Of a stretch of 64,000 bases of DNA, positions 20,802-28,935 are shown one piece after another. The position numbers and the translations under genes were made by a program. Position 1 is the stretch's first letter. Every line of letters starts with the position of its first letter. The notes beneath the pieces are model-generated. The model was not told where the DNA came from, ran no database searches, and saw only the letters and a program-made list of their open reading frames with translations. The stretch comes from Vulcanisaeta sp. JCM 14467 (GTDB lineage Archaea > Thermoproteota > Thermoprotei > Thermoproteales > Thermocladiaceae), in assembly GCF_001316245.1 (NCBI RefSeq), contig NZ_BBDM01000003.1, forward strand, positions 124,001 through 188,000. The letters are read 5' to 3'.

Positions 20802-21600
20802 CTAACCAATAGTATTTTTATAATAGTCAAATGTCAACTCCTCATACCACTTGGGAACCCTTGGCTCGTAAAGGGAGAACTTGGCCAATGGATATGGGTG
20901 AATCCTTCTCACGGCATTTATACCTGGAATAATTAGGTCGAGGTATTTGGCCGGGATTATAATACTTATTTCATGGCTCTCCGTCCTCCCAAGTATGAGC
21001 TCCCCAGTTCCGGGAATATTTACCTGAACCTTGCCAGTCTTATGTGAGTATGGTATTAAGGTACATGAGGCCAGGCCTATGTAAGTAATCTCGCTGGGCA
21101 TAACGCCATGCCAAATAAAGGCTTTGGCTATAGTTGCTATTTGGGCTGGTAAGCCGTAGATTACTACCACGTGAGGTTCGAAATCAATTCTATCCAGTGG
21201 CGATATCAGTACGAGGTTTACCGAGCCTGGTTCGAGAAACCTTGAGTGAAGTACCTCCACTATCCTATTCATTGCTTCCTTATCTGACGTGTGCCATTGT
21301 GGAATATCCCTATCTATGTAGTCCAGGGTCTTCCCCCGTCAATCCGAGGGCCTCTGCGCCGATCATGCAGTATGAATCCTCAATTCCAATTGCCAACTTC
21401 CAACCATAGGTCCTGGCTATGTTAATGGCCTGGCAGAAGGCAACCCTAATCCCAAGGTCCCTATACGGCCTCTTGAAATCCGCGACGCGGCAATCCTCGC
21501 CCTTAACACAGAACCTAATACCTACGGGCCACGTCATTAAACCAAGAACCTTCCTTAATTTAGCACCCTGCTGCTTAATCTCCTCAATAGTTAATGCCAT
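20802..21600 (-). CDS. DUF169 family protein, frameshifted
   Basis: About 265 residues of the DUF169 family: N-terminal LRKVLGLMTWPVGIRF with a nearby GEDC, AFCQAINIARTYGWKLAI, CMIGAEALG, and the second half with VVVIYGLPAQIATIAKAFIW and VSIIIP-type strands. The frame breaks near 21320-21345 in a run of five Gs; the second half resumes as LDYIDRDIPQWHTSDKEAM. Function is unknown; cysteine-containing conserved motifs have suggested metal or cofactor binding. It lies upstream of acs on the same strand, 95 bp away. Confidence 0.78.
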
Positions 21601-21765
21601 AACACTGAATGCTTAGTTACTTTAAAGGATTTAATCATTTTAATCCAATTAATTTTGCCAATAATATGCGTATATACAATGTCATTGAATACCGTATTCC
21701 GCAGAAGGATGTAATGTTGCTTTAACTATATGTGCATGGATGTGCTTGTTATATTGACGGACAAG

Positions 21766-21774
21766 TATTTAAGC
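21766..21774 (+). promoter_or_regulatory. TATA box for the GltB-like gene
   Basis: TATTTAAGC at 21766-21774, 21 bp before the ATG at 21795. This favours that start over the ATG far upstream at 21732, which would lie before the promoter. Confidence 0.5.
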
Positions 21775-21794
21775 ACATATTCACTGTGTGGTCG

Positions 21795-23174
21795 ATGATT
21801 CTTGATTTCGCGAAATTACTCGTTAGGTTTAGGGCGTATTGGGCTTTGGTTAGGGGTCTCAGGGAGTTCATTGATGATTACCCATTTGATGAAATAGCGC
21901 TTAAGGCTCTCAGGGGTCGTGATGCGGTTTACCCATTTGGTGAGGTGGCGACCTACGGCTCTGCAGTACTTGGCTCGGGAATATACGATAGGAGGGGCTT
22001 CCCACGCTTCAAGACCTTGATAACTCAGTGATACTACTGCCGCCAGCCTTCACGCCAAGGAGGCTTGAGAAGATGGCTGAGCTTCTTCGGAACCCACGTT
22101 CATGGACGTGAACCTGGAGGGCCAGCTTGGTGGTTTTAAGGTTTCGATGCCCATCATCGTTGGTTCAATGGGCTCCACGGCAATAGCCAGCAAGTTTAGC
22201 CTTGAAATAGCCAGGGCAGCCGCTAAAGCCGGTATAATCATGGGCATAGGCGAGAATGCGGCCACGGTTAGGGGTTACTCAAGGAGGTACACGAGGGGTC
22301 ACCCAAGCTTTAAGGAGAGACTCATGGCCTACCTGACCAATGTTGATAAGTATGGTGGGGTCATCATACAGCAGAACGTGGAGGATGCGTATGACGAGCT
22401 CTGGAATAAGGTGTATAGTGATAAGGATGTGGAGCCGTACATCGAGGAGGGGCTTATTGGCTTCGAGATTAAGATGGGCCAGGGGGCTAAGCCTGGGCTT
22501 GGTGGCGTGATTAAGATACCGAGGGAGGAAGCCATTAGGCTGAAGGCTAAGTACCACTTCGAGATCGACCCTGAGAAGGTTAAGGATAAGTTCATAACGA
22601 GGTATTCAGTGCCAGGCACGTACACGGAGGACATACTAAGGGGCATGATTAGGTTCATGAAGACCGCATACCCAAGGGCGAGGATTTGGATTAAGCTAGG
22701 TCCTACAGGGACGTTGATAGGGTCATTAGCATAGCTCATGAGGAGGGCGCTCATGCAGTGGTTATTGATGGTAAGGAGGGTGGCACGGGCATGGCGCCGT
22801 CAGTGGCCATGAAGGACCTGGGATACCCAACATTGGTTGCCCTTAAGAAGATTCACGACGCTAGGAAGCTGGGCATAACGGACACGTCATTACTACTCGC
22901 TGGCAGGCTCTACAATGGTTCCCACGTGGTTAAGGCCATGGCCCTTGGAGCCAGTGGTGCATATATGGCTAGGCCATTCCTAATAGCGGCCATGGTTAAG
23001 GGCGAGAAGGGTGTGGCGAATTACATAGAGGCTGTTAAGGAGGAGATGCAGATGTTAGTGTCGGCATTGGGTAAGTACGATATTAAGGAGGTCAGTACTG
23101 AGGATGTCGCAGCACTCGATAAGGACGTTGCAGAAATGTTTGGAATACCCTATGTTTACTCACCCTCATTTTAA
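21795..23174 (+). CDS. Glutamate synthase-like FMN-binding domain protein (GltB/FMN-binding core), frameshifted
   Basis: Stand-alone FMN-dependent synthase core (glutamate synthase domain 2 type). Recognisable: VYPFGEVATYGSAVLGSGIYDRRGFPRF; LLPPAFTPRRLEKMAELL; the FMN barrel start PIIVGSMGSTAIASKFSLEIARAAAKAG; GIGENAATVRGYSRR; GFEIKMGQGAKPGLGG; VVIDGKEGGTGMAPSVAMKDLGYPT; LLLAGRLYNGSHVVKAMALGASG. Frames change near 22020, 22095 and 22715. The start at 21795 (MILDFAKLL) follows a TATA-like box. Whether it makes glutamate needs a partner amidotransferase domain, not seen nearby. Confidence 0.85.
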
Positions 23175-23221
23175 AACCTAAATACGGTCTAACTTAATAA
23201 TGGGTCTCACTAGCGCGTCCC

Positions 23222-24096
23222 GTGGACCTGAGGGCATTTATCAGGCTTTCTAGGATTGAGCATGGAGTATTAACAAGCCTAATAGTCATTGCATCATACG
23301 TGACCGCTGGCGGCAGGAATGCAATAGCCATGGTACTCCTCTTCCTCTCATCGCTACTCACCGAGATCTTCCTCTTCGCAACTAATGATATCTATAACAT
23401 TGAGGAGGATAGGATAAACAGGCCGGATGCGCCCCTGGTGCGTGGTGAGGCGTCGATTAGTGAGGCTTGGGCGTTATCATTGATATCCGTAATTATCGCC
23501 GTGGCGCTCAACATACTTGGTGTGGTGCTTCACTACCTAATGGTTTGGAGCATTTTAATACTGATTACGGCGATAGTACTCGGCTTCTCATATAACTATG
23601 GGTTGAAGAGAGTCGTAATAGTGAATAATGTGTTTGTGGCCATAACGTCATCACTAACATTCCTATATGGATTGTACGCCACCTCCTCAACACCACCAAC
23701 ACTCAACTTACCTTACCTCCTCTTTACCGTGTCCTTCCTCGCCACGATGGGTAGGGAGCTGGTTAAGGGTGCTATTGACGTTGCTGGCGATGTAAGGGCT
23801 GGCGTTAGGACTGTGGCTAATGTTTATGGTGTTAAGACCGCATTAATAACTGCGGTAGTATTTACGCTGGCCGCAGTCCTCATATCACCACTAATAATAA
23901 TTCTTGCAATTAGGGAAGTCTATGGATTAGCCCTTTCAATGGGTGTCGCCATGACTGATGGGTTACTCACATATATTTGCGTAAGGCTCCTAAGGAATGC
24001 CAATTACATGGGGAGGTTTAGGTCATTGTCCTTGTGGCTATGGCAATCACGATAGTTGCGTATTTACTATTTGCACTGCTCAAGTCGATTTATTAA
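23222..24096 (+). CDS. UbiA-family prenyltransferase (digeranylgeranylglyceryl phosphate synthase-like), frameshifted at the end
   Basis: Membrane prenyltransferase of about 290 residues. The first Asp-rich motif is NDIYNIEEDRINRPDAPL and the second KGAIDVAGDVRAGVRTVA; multiple membrane helices lie between. In archaea this family makes the second ether bond of archaeol lipids; the nearby CDP-archaeol synthase gene supports that. The reading frame as given ends at 24055, but a one-base shift near 24033 adds the final helix VAMAITIVAYLLFALLKSIY to a stop at 24096. GTG start. Convergent with the ATPase F gene. Confidence 0.87.
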
Positions 24097-24404
24097 ATTC
24101 CAAGGACGCTCCTTAAAATTGCCAGGTAATTCACCTCCTTAAGCTTTATTTCCTTGAGTGACGGTATTTCAATGAGCAGTGGCTTCCTCATCTTCATCCT
24201 CATCTTTTCGAAGTCCTCCCTAACACTGTCCACTAGGTTGCTCGTTATTAATATCACGCCGACGCCCTCCTCAATACTAAGCTCCTTAATTATCGATAAT
24301 ACATTCTCGCTCTCACCAACCACCCTGCCCTCAAATCCAAGCAACCTAAAGGTGTATACCGTGTGCTCATCACCAAGGACTACTGCACGCACGTCACTAG
24401 GCAC
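24093..24404 (-). CDS. atpF: A/V-type ATP synthase subunit F
   Basis: Central-stalk subunit F of the archaeal ATP synthase, 103 residues, normal length. The Rossmann-like core shows VVLGDEHTVYTFRLLGF, VILITSNLVDSVRE and PLLIEIPS. It is separated from subunits E and A (28.3-30.7 kb) by four kilobases and transcribed in the opposite direction, so the ATPase genes are dispersed here. It follows carS by 30 bp on the same strand. Intact. Confidence 0.88.
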   Translation of the reverse strand: MPSDVRAVVLGDEHTVYTFRLLGFEGRVVGESENVLSIIKELSIEEGVGVILITSNLVDSVREDFEKMRMKMRKPLLIEIPSLKEIKLKEVNYLAILRSVLGI

Positions 24405-24434
24405 TATAATGAATTTATAAAGTTAATTACATAA

Positions 24435-24980
24435 TCACCACGGCTCCCTCTTAAGCCCAAGCAAATAAGCCACGGTGTTCGTTGCCAGGTGTATCGGTGG
24501 TGTAATCAATACAGCAATGATCACGTAAATAACCCTTAAAACACCTGGTTGAACCAGCCACAGGGCCAGTAATGCAGCAAGTAGGAAGTCAAGCTGGTCA
24601 AGTAACGGCGCCGGCGCACCGCGGGGTAGCCCAAGTCTCCTCTTGATGAATGCCCCGGTTAGGTCGCCTAATAACGCTGCGAGACACATTATGAACACGG
24701 TTAATGGCGCTGGTAATTCCAGGGCTATGTTCACGGTTTTAGTCACGATAATGTACGTCAACTCACCAATCACAAAACCGGCAAGTAACCCCGTAATGAA
24801 GCCCTCGTACGTCTTACCATCACCAAAGATCCTCCTCCCATCAATGAAATTCCTACCAAAATCTATAGGCGTCCTACGCCTAAACAATTTACCAGCCACA
24901 ACAGGCGTTGCGTTGGCAACGTATGGGGGCCAAATAATTAATAACGTGATTATAAAATCCCAAAGTAAGCTCACGCACAA
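24435..24980 (-). CDS. carS: CDP-archaeol synthase
   Basis: Transfers CMP from CTP to unsaturated archaetidic acid, giving CDP-archaeol for polar lipid headgroups. 181 residues, four to five membrane helices, with the CarS motifs PYVANATPVV, PIDFGRNFIDGRRIFGDGKTYEGF and LGDLTGAFIKRRLGLPRGAPAPLLDQLDF. It sits between a zinc-finger protein gene (adjacent, no gap) and atpF, all on the minus strand. A UbiA-type lipid gene is nearby. Intact. Confidence 0.93.
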   Translation of the reverse strand: MCVSLLWDFIITLLIIWPPYVANATPVVAGKLFRRRTPIDFGRNFIDGRRIFGDGKTYEGFITGLLAGFVIGELTYIIVTKTVNIALELPAPLTVFIMCLAALLGDLTGAFIKRRLGLPRGAPAPLLDQLDFLLAALLALWLVQPGVLRVIYVIIAVLITPPIHLATNTVAYLLGLKREPW

Positions 24981-25373
24981 TCACTCAAAACTATGCTTCT
25001 TAAGCAGATGTGTGATTGCCGAATTCTTCGTGATGAATTCCTGACCACACACTAGGCAGTAATAAACGTCCATCCCATTACGCCTAACCGAAACTATTAA
25101 GTGCTCCTTAATGTGCCTAAGGAATGCGCCCTCGCCATTCAGCTTCGCGCCACATATATCGCATGTTATTGTTTTACCACCAACCCTGCCGTGCTTACGC
25201 ATGTGTGTAACGAAGGAATTAGCATCAACCTCAGCTCCACACTTTGGGCATTTTAACTTGGGCCTTGGTATGGCCTTGGCTATTGCATCAACTACCTTAT
25301 TAACGTCCCCACCCATGTAATCGCATAGTGGGCAGACAACCACCTTAGTCAATGCCTTAGCCACAGCGCTCAT
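24981..25373 (-). CDS. Triple C2H2-type zinc-finger protein
   Basis: A 130-residue small protein with three CxxC-x11-13-HxxxH fingers: Cys42/45-His57/61, Cys71/74-His87/91, Cys106/109-His122/127, plus an extra CPLC pair at 14-17. Basic linkers (MRKHGRVGGK) suggest nucleic-acid binding. Archaeal multi-C2H2 proteins are uncommon and their targets are unknown. It ends one base before the carS start, so the two are probably co-transcribed with atpF. Intact. Confidence 0.75.
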   Translation of the reverse strand: MSAVAKALTKVVVCPLCDYMGGDVNKVVDAIAKAIPRPKLKCPKCGAEVDANSFVTHMRKHGRVGGKTITCDICGAKLNGEGAFLRHIKEHLIVSVRRNGMDVYYCLVCGQEFITKNSAITHLLKKHSFE

Positions 25374-25474
25374 AGTCGTGAAACTCTAACCCTCTCACTT
25401 TTTAAGTTCTAACACCTAACCAATGTGGTGGCTAGGGTCATAGGCCTTGCAATGCTAGGTGGGACCTAGGCACC

Positions 25475-25972
25475 GTGGGTTATGTGGCCGGCTCGTCAAG
25501 TGAAATTGATAATGCATACTCCGAGTTATTCCTGCGTTGTTACCCAACTACCGTGGACATGACTAGGGAAATGAGTAGTAAGGTCTCATGCATAATCAAC
25601 GTAATTAAGAGGGGATTACCAATAAATAGTATTGTGTTCCTGCTGGATCCTTACGGTATTGCCAATGACTTAGGCACTAAGTATGGCATTAAGAGGGAGT
25701 TAATACTTGATAATGTGTACTCATGGTTCATTAACTACTTAAGAAGCAATGATTTTCTTAATGATACAGATACTGTGGAACTTGATCAGGAATTATCAAC
25801 GCTAGTACCTAGGGTTAAGGCTGGGATTGGCGGTAATGCCAGCATGATTGCTGGCGTTATGGCGACTATCGTGATGATTAAGAAGGTTGGAGTTAGCGAG
25901 TTGCCCATTAGGGTTGTTAATGTTCGAAATGACGCCATTAATTATGTAAGAAGGATCCTCCTAGGTCATTGA
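25475..25972 (+). CDS. Unrecognised protein with a GIGGNAS motif
   Basis: 165 residues, GTG start, stop at 25972; no family recognised with confidence. The segment VPRVKAGIGGNASMIAGVMATIVMIKKVG recalls the GGNA substrate loop of ribokinase-like kinases, including the ADP-dependent sugar kinases, but the rest of such an enzyme (about 450 residues, NxxD catalytic motif) is absent downstream, where only 129 bp precede the next gene. It may be a truncated kinase remnant or a separate small family. A short inverted repeat (TGATCAG 25970-25976 and CTGATCA 25995-26001) follows the stop. Confidence 0.4.
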   Translation: MGYVAGSSSEIDNAYSELFLRCYPTTVDMTREMSSKVSCIINVIKRGLPINSIVFLLDPYGIANDLGTKYGIKRELILDNVYSWFINYLRSNDFLNDTDTVELDQELSTLVPRVKAGIGGNASMIAGVMATIVMIKKVGVSELPIRVVNVRNDAINYVRRILLGH

Positions 25973-26072
25973 TCAGCATTTCCGGCGTCAATCACTGATC
26001 AGACAAATGCCTCATCATCACCGTATTACTAACATCATAGTTGTTTATAAGGACTTTGTAGTAGGGTGATTC

Positions 26073-26080
26073 TTAAATAC
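26073..26080 (+). promoter_or_regulatory. TATA box for the DUF35 gene pair
   Basis: TTAAATAC at 26073-26080, 22 bp before the ATG at 26102, fits a leaderless promoter for the two DUF35 genes. Confidence 0.55.
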
Positions 26081-26101
26081 AGCCTATTAATTACTTAGGC
26101 T

Positions 26102-26614
26102 ATGGTAGGAGGTACACCAATTAAAGAGAGCGATATTAAGAACTACCCACATGAGGAGTGGACAAGGCCGTTTCAGTACAACGTAACCGCCGGCACGGCT
26201 TATTCAAAGTTCCTTGAGGGTTTAAGAAATGGTAAGATTTACGGCACATACTGCAGTAGGTGTGGGCAGGTCTTTGTCCCACCAAAGATGTACTGCCCAT
26301 ACTGCTTCAAACCAGTTGATGGCTGGGTTGAGGTTAAGGATGAGGGTACGGTAATCACGGCCGTGATTAGCTACATAAGTGGTACGAGGGAACCCCTCAA
26401 AGAGCCTAAGGTTGTTGGTGTGATTAAGCTTGACGTGCCAGGTAAAGAATTCAGTGAGCATAGGTTCCCTGGGATAATGCATTACCTATGCGTTGATCCT
26501 GAGGATGTCAAGTCAATGAAAGTATTTGGTATGAGAGTTAAGGCCCGGTGGAAGCCAGCTAATCAAAGGACTGGGTCAGTACTTGATATTGAGTGCTTTG
26601 AGCCGGTGAGGTGA
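26102..26614 (+). CDS. DUF35 Zn-ribbon/OB-fold protein (acyl-CoA carrier type)
   Basis: 170-residue protein with an N-terminal rubredoxin-like zinc ribbon, Cys51, Cys54, Cys65, Cys68 (YCSRCGQVFVPPKMYCPYC), and a C-terminal OB fold (GTVITAVISYISG, VVGVIKLDV, VKARWKP). DUF35 proteins act as CoA-binding scaffolds between archaeal thiolase and HMG-CoA synthase or as benzoyl/acyl transfer partners. No thiolase gene is next to it here. The stop overlaps the ATG of a second DUF35 gene by 4 bp (coupled translation). Intact. Confidence 0.88.
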   Translation: MVGGTPIKESDIKNYPHEEWTRPFQYNVTAGTAYSKFLEGLRNGKIYGTYCSRCGQVFVPPKMYCPYCFKPVDGWVEVKDEGTVITAVISYISGTREPLKEPKVVGVIKLDVPGKEFSEHRFPGIMHYLCVDPEDVKSMKVFGMRVKARWKPANQRTGSVLDIECFEPVR

Positions 26615-27084
26615 TGAGCATGTCCTTCGAGAAGATAAACGTGAATAGGGACATTAGGCACTGGCTTCACACAATTGAGCAGGGCTATAGGTACACCGCA
26701 GGTCCAATAGGCACAAAGTTCCTCGAGGGACTCAGGCCGGTAAACTACTCGCCGGTAAGTGCCTGTGTGTGGCAGGTTATTAATGCCTCCCAAGCCTTCT
26801 GCCAGTATGACTTCGCGGAGATTAAGGAGTTGGTGGAGATAGCGCCCGTGGGTATTCTCAGGACTTATACCGTGGTTTATGAGGATTCATACGGCAATAA
26901 ATTACCAAAGCCGGTGATCATAGGCTTCATAGAGTTTCCCGGCGTCACTGGTGGTCTCGTGCATTACATAATCAATGTTGAGCCAGGTAACGTCAGGGTT
27001 GGGCTTAAGGTAAGGCCCGTGTTCAAGCCGGAGAGTGAGAGGAGGGGGTCCATAACGGATATTGTTGGGTTTGAGCCTGTATAG
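26611..27084 (+). CDS. DUF35 OB-fold protein, with three mutually compensating indels in the zinc ribbon
   Basis: Paralogue of the upstream protein, about 158 residues (one uninterrupted frame). The frame looks intact, but between 26737 and 26792 it reads as nonsense (PVNYSPVSACVWQVINASQ). Shifting frames gives GKLLAGKC, then CGRLLMPPK, then AFCQYDF: the expected zinc-ribbon order. Three single-base losses (AGGGCC to AGGCC near 26737, one base near 26768, AAGGCC to AAGCC near 26791) would exactly cancel. The fourth ligand appears to be Asp rather than Cys. The C-terminal OB fold (VGILRTYTVVYED, VIIGFIEFPG, VRPVFKPESE) is normal. It should work as a pair with its neighbour. Confidence 0.8.
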   Translation: MMSMSFEKINVNRDIRHWLHTIEQGYRYTAGPIGTKFLEGLRPVNYSPVSACVWQVINASQAFCQYDFAEIKELVEIAPVGILRTYTVVYEDSYGNKLPKPVIIGFIEFPGVTGGLVHYIINVEPGNVRVGLKVRPVFKPESERRGSITDIVGFEPV

Positions 27085-27105
27085 ACATGAATGGGTGACA
27101 AAAAT

Positions 27106-27113
27106 CTTAAATA
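27106..27113 (+). promoter_or_regulatory. TATA box for the S3-L29-RNase P p29 operon
   Basis: CTTAAATA at 27106-27113, 25 bp before the S3 ATG at 27139, the spacing of a leaderless archaeal promoter. S3 therefore seems to head its own operon here rather than follow L22. Confidence 0.55.
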
Positions 27114-27138
27114 GGCATAGGGTTGTTGGTTTATCTGA

Positions 27139-27824
27139 ATGAGCCAAGCGCAGCGTAGGATTCCCGTATATAAGAAGATACTGCAGGACAAGATTAAGGA
27201 GTGGATGATTAAGGAATTCCTAAACTACAAACTGGCTAAGCAGGGCTATGTTGATTCTGACGTGCTCAAGACACCGCTCGGTACTAGGATAATAATCTAT
27301 GCCGAGAGACCAAATAGGATAATTGGTAGGAAGGGTGTAATCGTTAAGGAATTAACGGAGCTACTCAGCAAGAAGCTTGAGGTTGAGAACCCAATAATTG
27401 ACGTGACCCCAATACAGAACCCAGAGCTTAATCCAAAGATCATTGCGAATAGGATTGCGTGGGCAATGACAAAGGGTGTTAAGTTCAGGAGGCTGGTATG
27501 ATAGCCATTAGGCAGATAATGGATGGAGGTGCAAAGGGCGCTGAGATCACGATTAGTGGCAAGCTAACCAGTGAGAGGGCTAGGTTTGAGAAGTACGTGT
27601 ACGGTGTCATTTATAAGAATGGATTTGATGCAAAGACTAAAGTTCAGAGGTTTGTGGGACAGGTACTGCTTAAGCCTGGCATATACGGTATTGAGGTTAG
27701 GATAACACCACCAATTAGGTTTAGTGATCAGTTCCAGATAAAGCCACCAAGCAGGGAGGTCACTGCCGAGGCCCAGACACAGCAGGTAGAGGGTGGTGAA
27801 GGTGGCGAGCAGACAGAGACTTAA
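27139..27824 (+). CDS. rpsC: 30S ribosomal protein S3, frameshifted
   Basis: Small-subunit protein at the mRNA entry site. KH domain IIIYAERPNRIIGRKGVIVKELTELLSKKL, then GAKGAEITISGKLTSERARFEKYVYGVIYKNGFDAKTKVQRFVGQVLLKPGIYGIEVRITPP, then a Gln/Glu-rich archaeal tail. Two open frames meet at an ATGA overlap at 27498; restoring one base near 27492 gives RRLAMIAIRQIMDGG and a single protein of about 229 residues. A true split gene is conceivable but the density of similar breaks argues for error. L29 follows with overlapping frames. Confidence 0.93.
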
Positions 27825-28028
27825 TGCGAAGACCATTAGGAATATGAAGCCTGAGGATAGGGCGAAGCTATTCAATGACCTGAGGAGCGAGCTACTTAAG
27901 TTGCAGACCCAGAGGGAGCGTGGTACCCTGGACAACCCTGGCAGGGTTAGGGCCATTAGAAGGCTATTGCCAGGATATTAACCATAATGAATGAGGAGGC
28001 GAGGAAGACCATTAAGGCAAGTGAATGA
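27802..28028 (+). CDS. rpmC: 50S ribosomal protein L29, frameshifted at the C-terminus
   Basis: L29 binds 23S rRNA near the exit tunnel. Core sequence KTIRNMKPEDRAKLFNDLRSELLKLQTQRERG and GRVRAIRRLL. The frame as read stops at 27981, but a one-base shift near 27970 gives the usual tail ARILTIMNEEARKTIKASE, ending at 28028 where the TGA overlaps the next ATG. The start is uncertain (GTG at 27793 or 27802); either overlaps the end of S3, as is common. Confidence 0.88.
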
Positions 28029-28273
28029 GTAAGCCATTGTTATTCAAGTTTATAGAAACCGTTAATTGCAGGAATAAGTCCTTAAGCGGCGTCAGTGGCA
28101 TAGTCATTGAGGAGACTGCTAAGACCGTTAAGGTTTTAACCTTAACGGGGTCCATTAAGGTTATTATTAAGGAGGATTGCTGGTTCTATGTAAACATTAA
28201 TAACTGCACATACCTGGTTAACGGGCGTAAACTAATTCTTAAGGGAGGGAAAGGAAAATTTTTAAATTCGTAA
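28025..28273 (+). CDS. rnp1: RNase P protein component 1 (p29/Pop4)
   Basis: 82-residue Sm-like barrel protein of archaeal RNase P, which matures tRNA 5' ends. Family pattern: GVSGIVIEETAKTVKVLTLTG, VIIKEDCWFYV and VNGRKLILKGGKGKF. Start ATG overlaps the L29 stop (ATGA), as usual for the archaeal S3-L29-Rnp1 cluster. Short but complete. Confidence 0.85.
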   Translation: MSKPLLFKFIETVNCRNKSLSGVSGIVIEETAKTVKVLTLTGSIKVIIKEDCWFYVNINNCTYLVNGRKLILKGGKGKFLNS

Positions 28274-28287
28274 AATAACCCTGACAC

Positions 28288-28883
28288 GTGTCTGAGCAGG
28301 AACTTACCGAACGACTAATTAATGGCATCATTACACGGCTTCAGAATGAGATTAATGAGTGGAGTAACAACGTTAGGCTTAGGCTGAGGCCGAGCTCCTT
28401 GACGGTGTTAAGGCAGTCATCGATAAGTACTCGAGCACCCTTGAGAATGTTGATAAGGAGTTGAATATGGAGAGGGAGTACAGGCTTTATGATGAGATGA
28501 TGAAGGGGAAGAGGGAGAGGTTGAAAATACTCGAGGATGCATATGCCGAGGTTGTTAGGAGGATTAAGGAGAGAATTAGCTCCATGAGGGGCACAGACGA
28601 TTATAAGAAGTTCCTCAAGAATTCAATAGTATGGGCAATGTCGATAATAGGCTCACGGGAATTAGTAATAACCGTGAGTAAGGTCGATGAGGATTTAGCC
28701 AGGGAGATATCAACGGAACTTGGGCTCAATGCAACCATAAATACCATGGATGAGGACATACTAGGTGCGATAGTTGCCTCGGCCGATGGGTCGATTAGGG
28801 TTGATGCAACACTTGATTCCAGGCTCAGGCTCATGGAGCATCAAATAAAGACTTTGCTGGCTAATTTGGCATCATCCGGTTGA
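28288..28883 (+). CDS. atpE: A/V-type ATP synthase subunit E, frameshifted
   Basis: Peripheral-stalk subunit E, about 198 residues. Start GTG at 28288, with an AT-rich TTTTTAAATTC about 20 bp upstream. N-terminal helix VSEQELTERLINGIITRLQNEINEW; after a shift near 28387 the long helix continues as EAELLDGVKAVIDKYSSTLENVDKELNMEREYRLYDEM and leads to the C-terminal domain ending ATLDSRLRLMEHQIKTLLANL. Subunit A follows 52 bp downstream, so the two belong to one ATPase gene set. Confidence 0.86.
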
Positions 28884-28906
28884 AACCATTGGTAATGTAG
28901 AATTAA

Positions 28907-28917
28907 TTTTAAATATG
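28907..28917 (+). promoter_or_regulatory. TATA box for atpA
   Basis: TTTTAAATATG at 28907-28917 precedes the GTG start at 28936 by 18 bp; atpA may have its own leaderless transcript in addition to readthrough from atpE. Confidence 0.5.
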
Positions 28918-28935
28918 TAGAATCTAGCGCATGCC

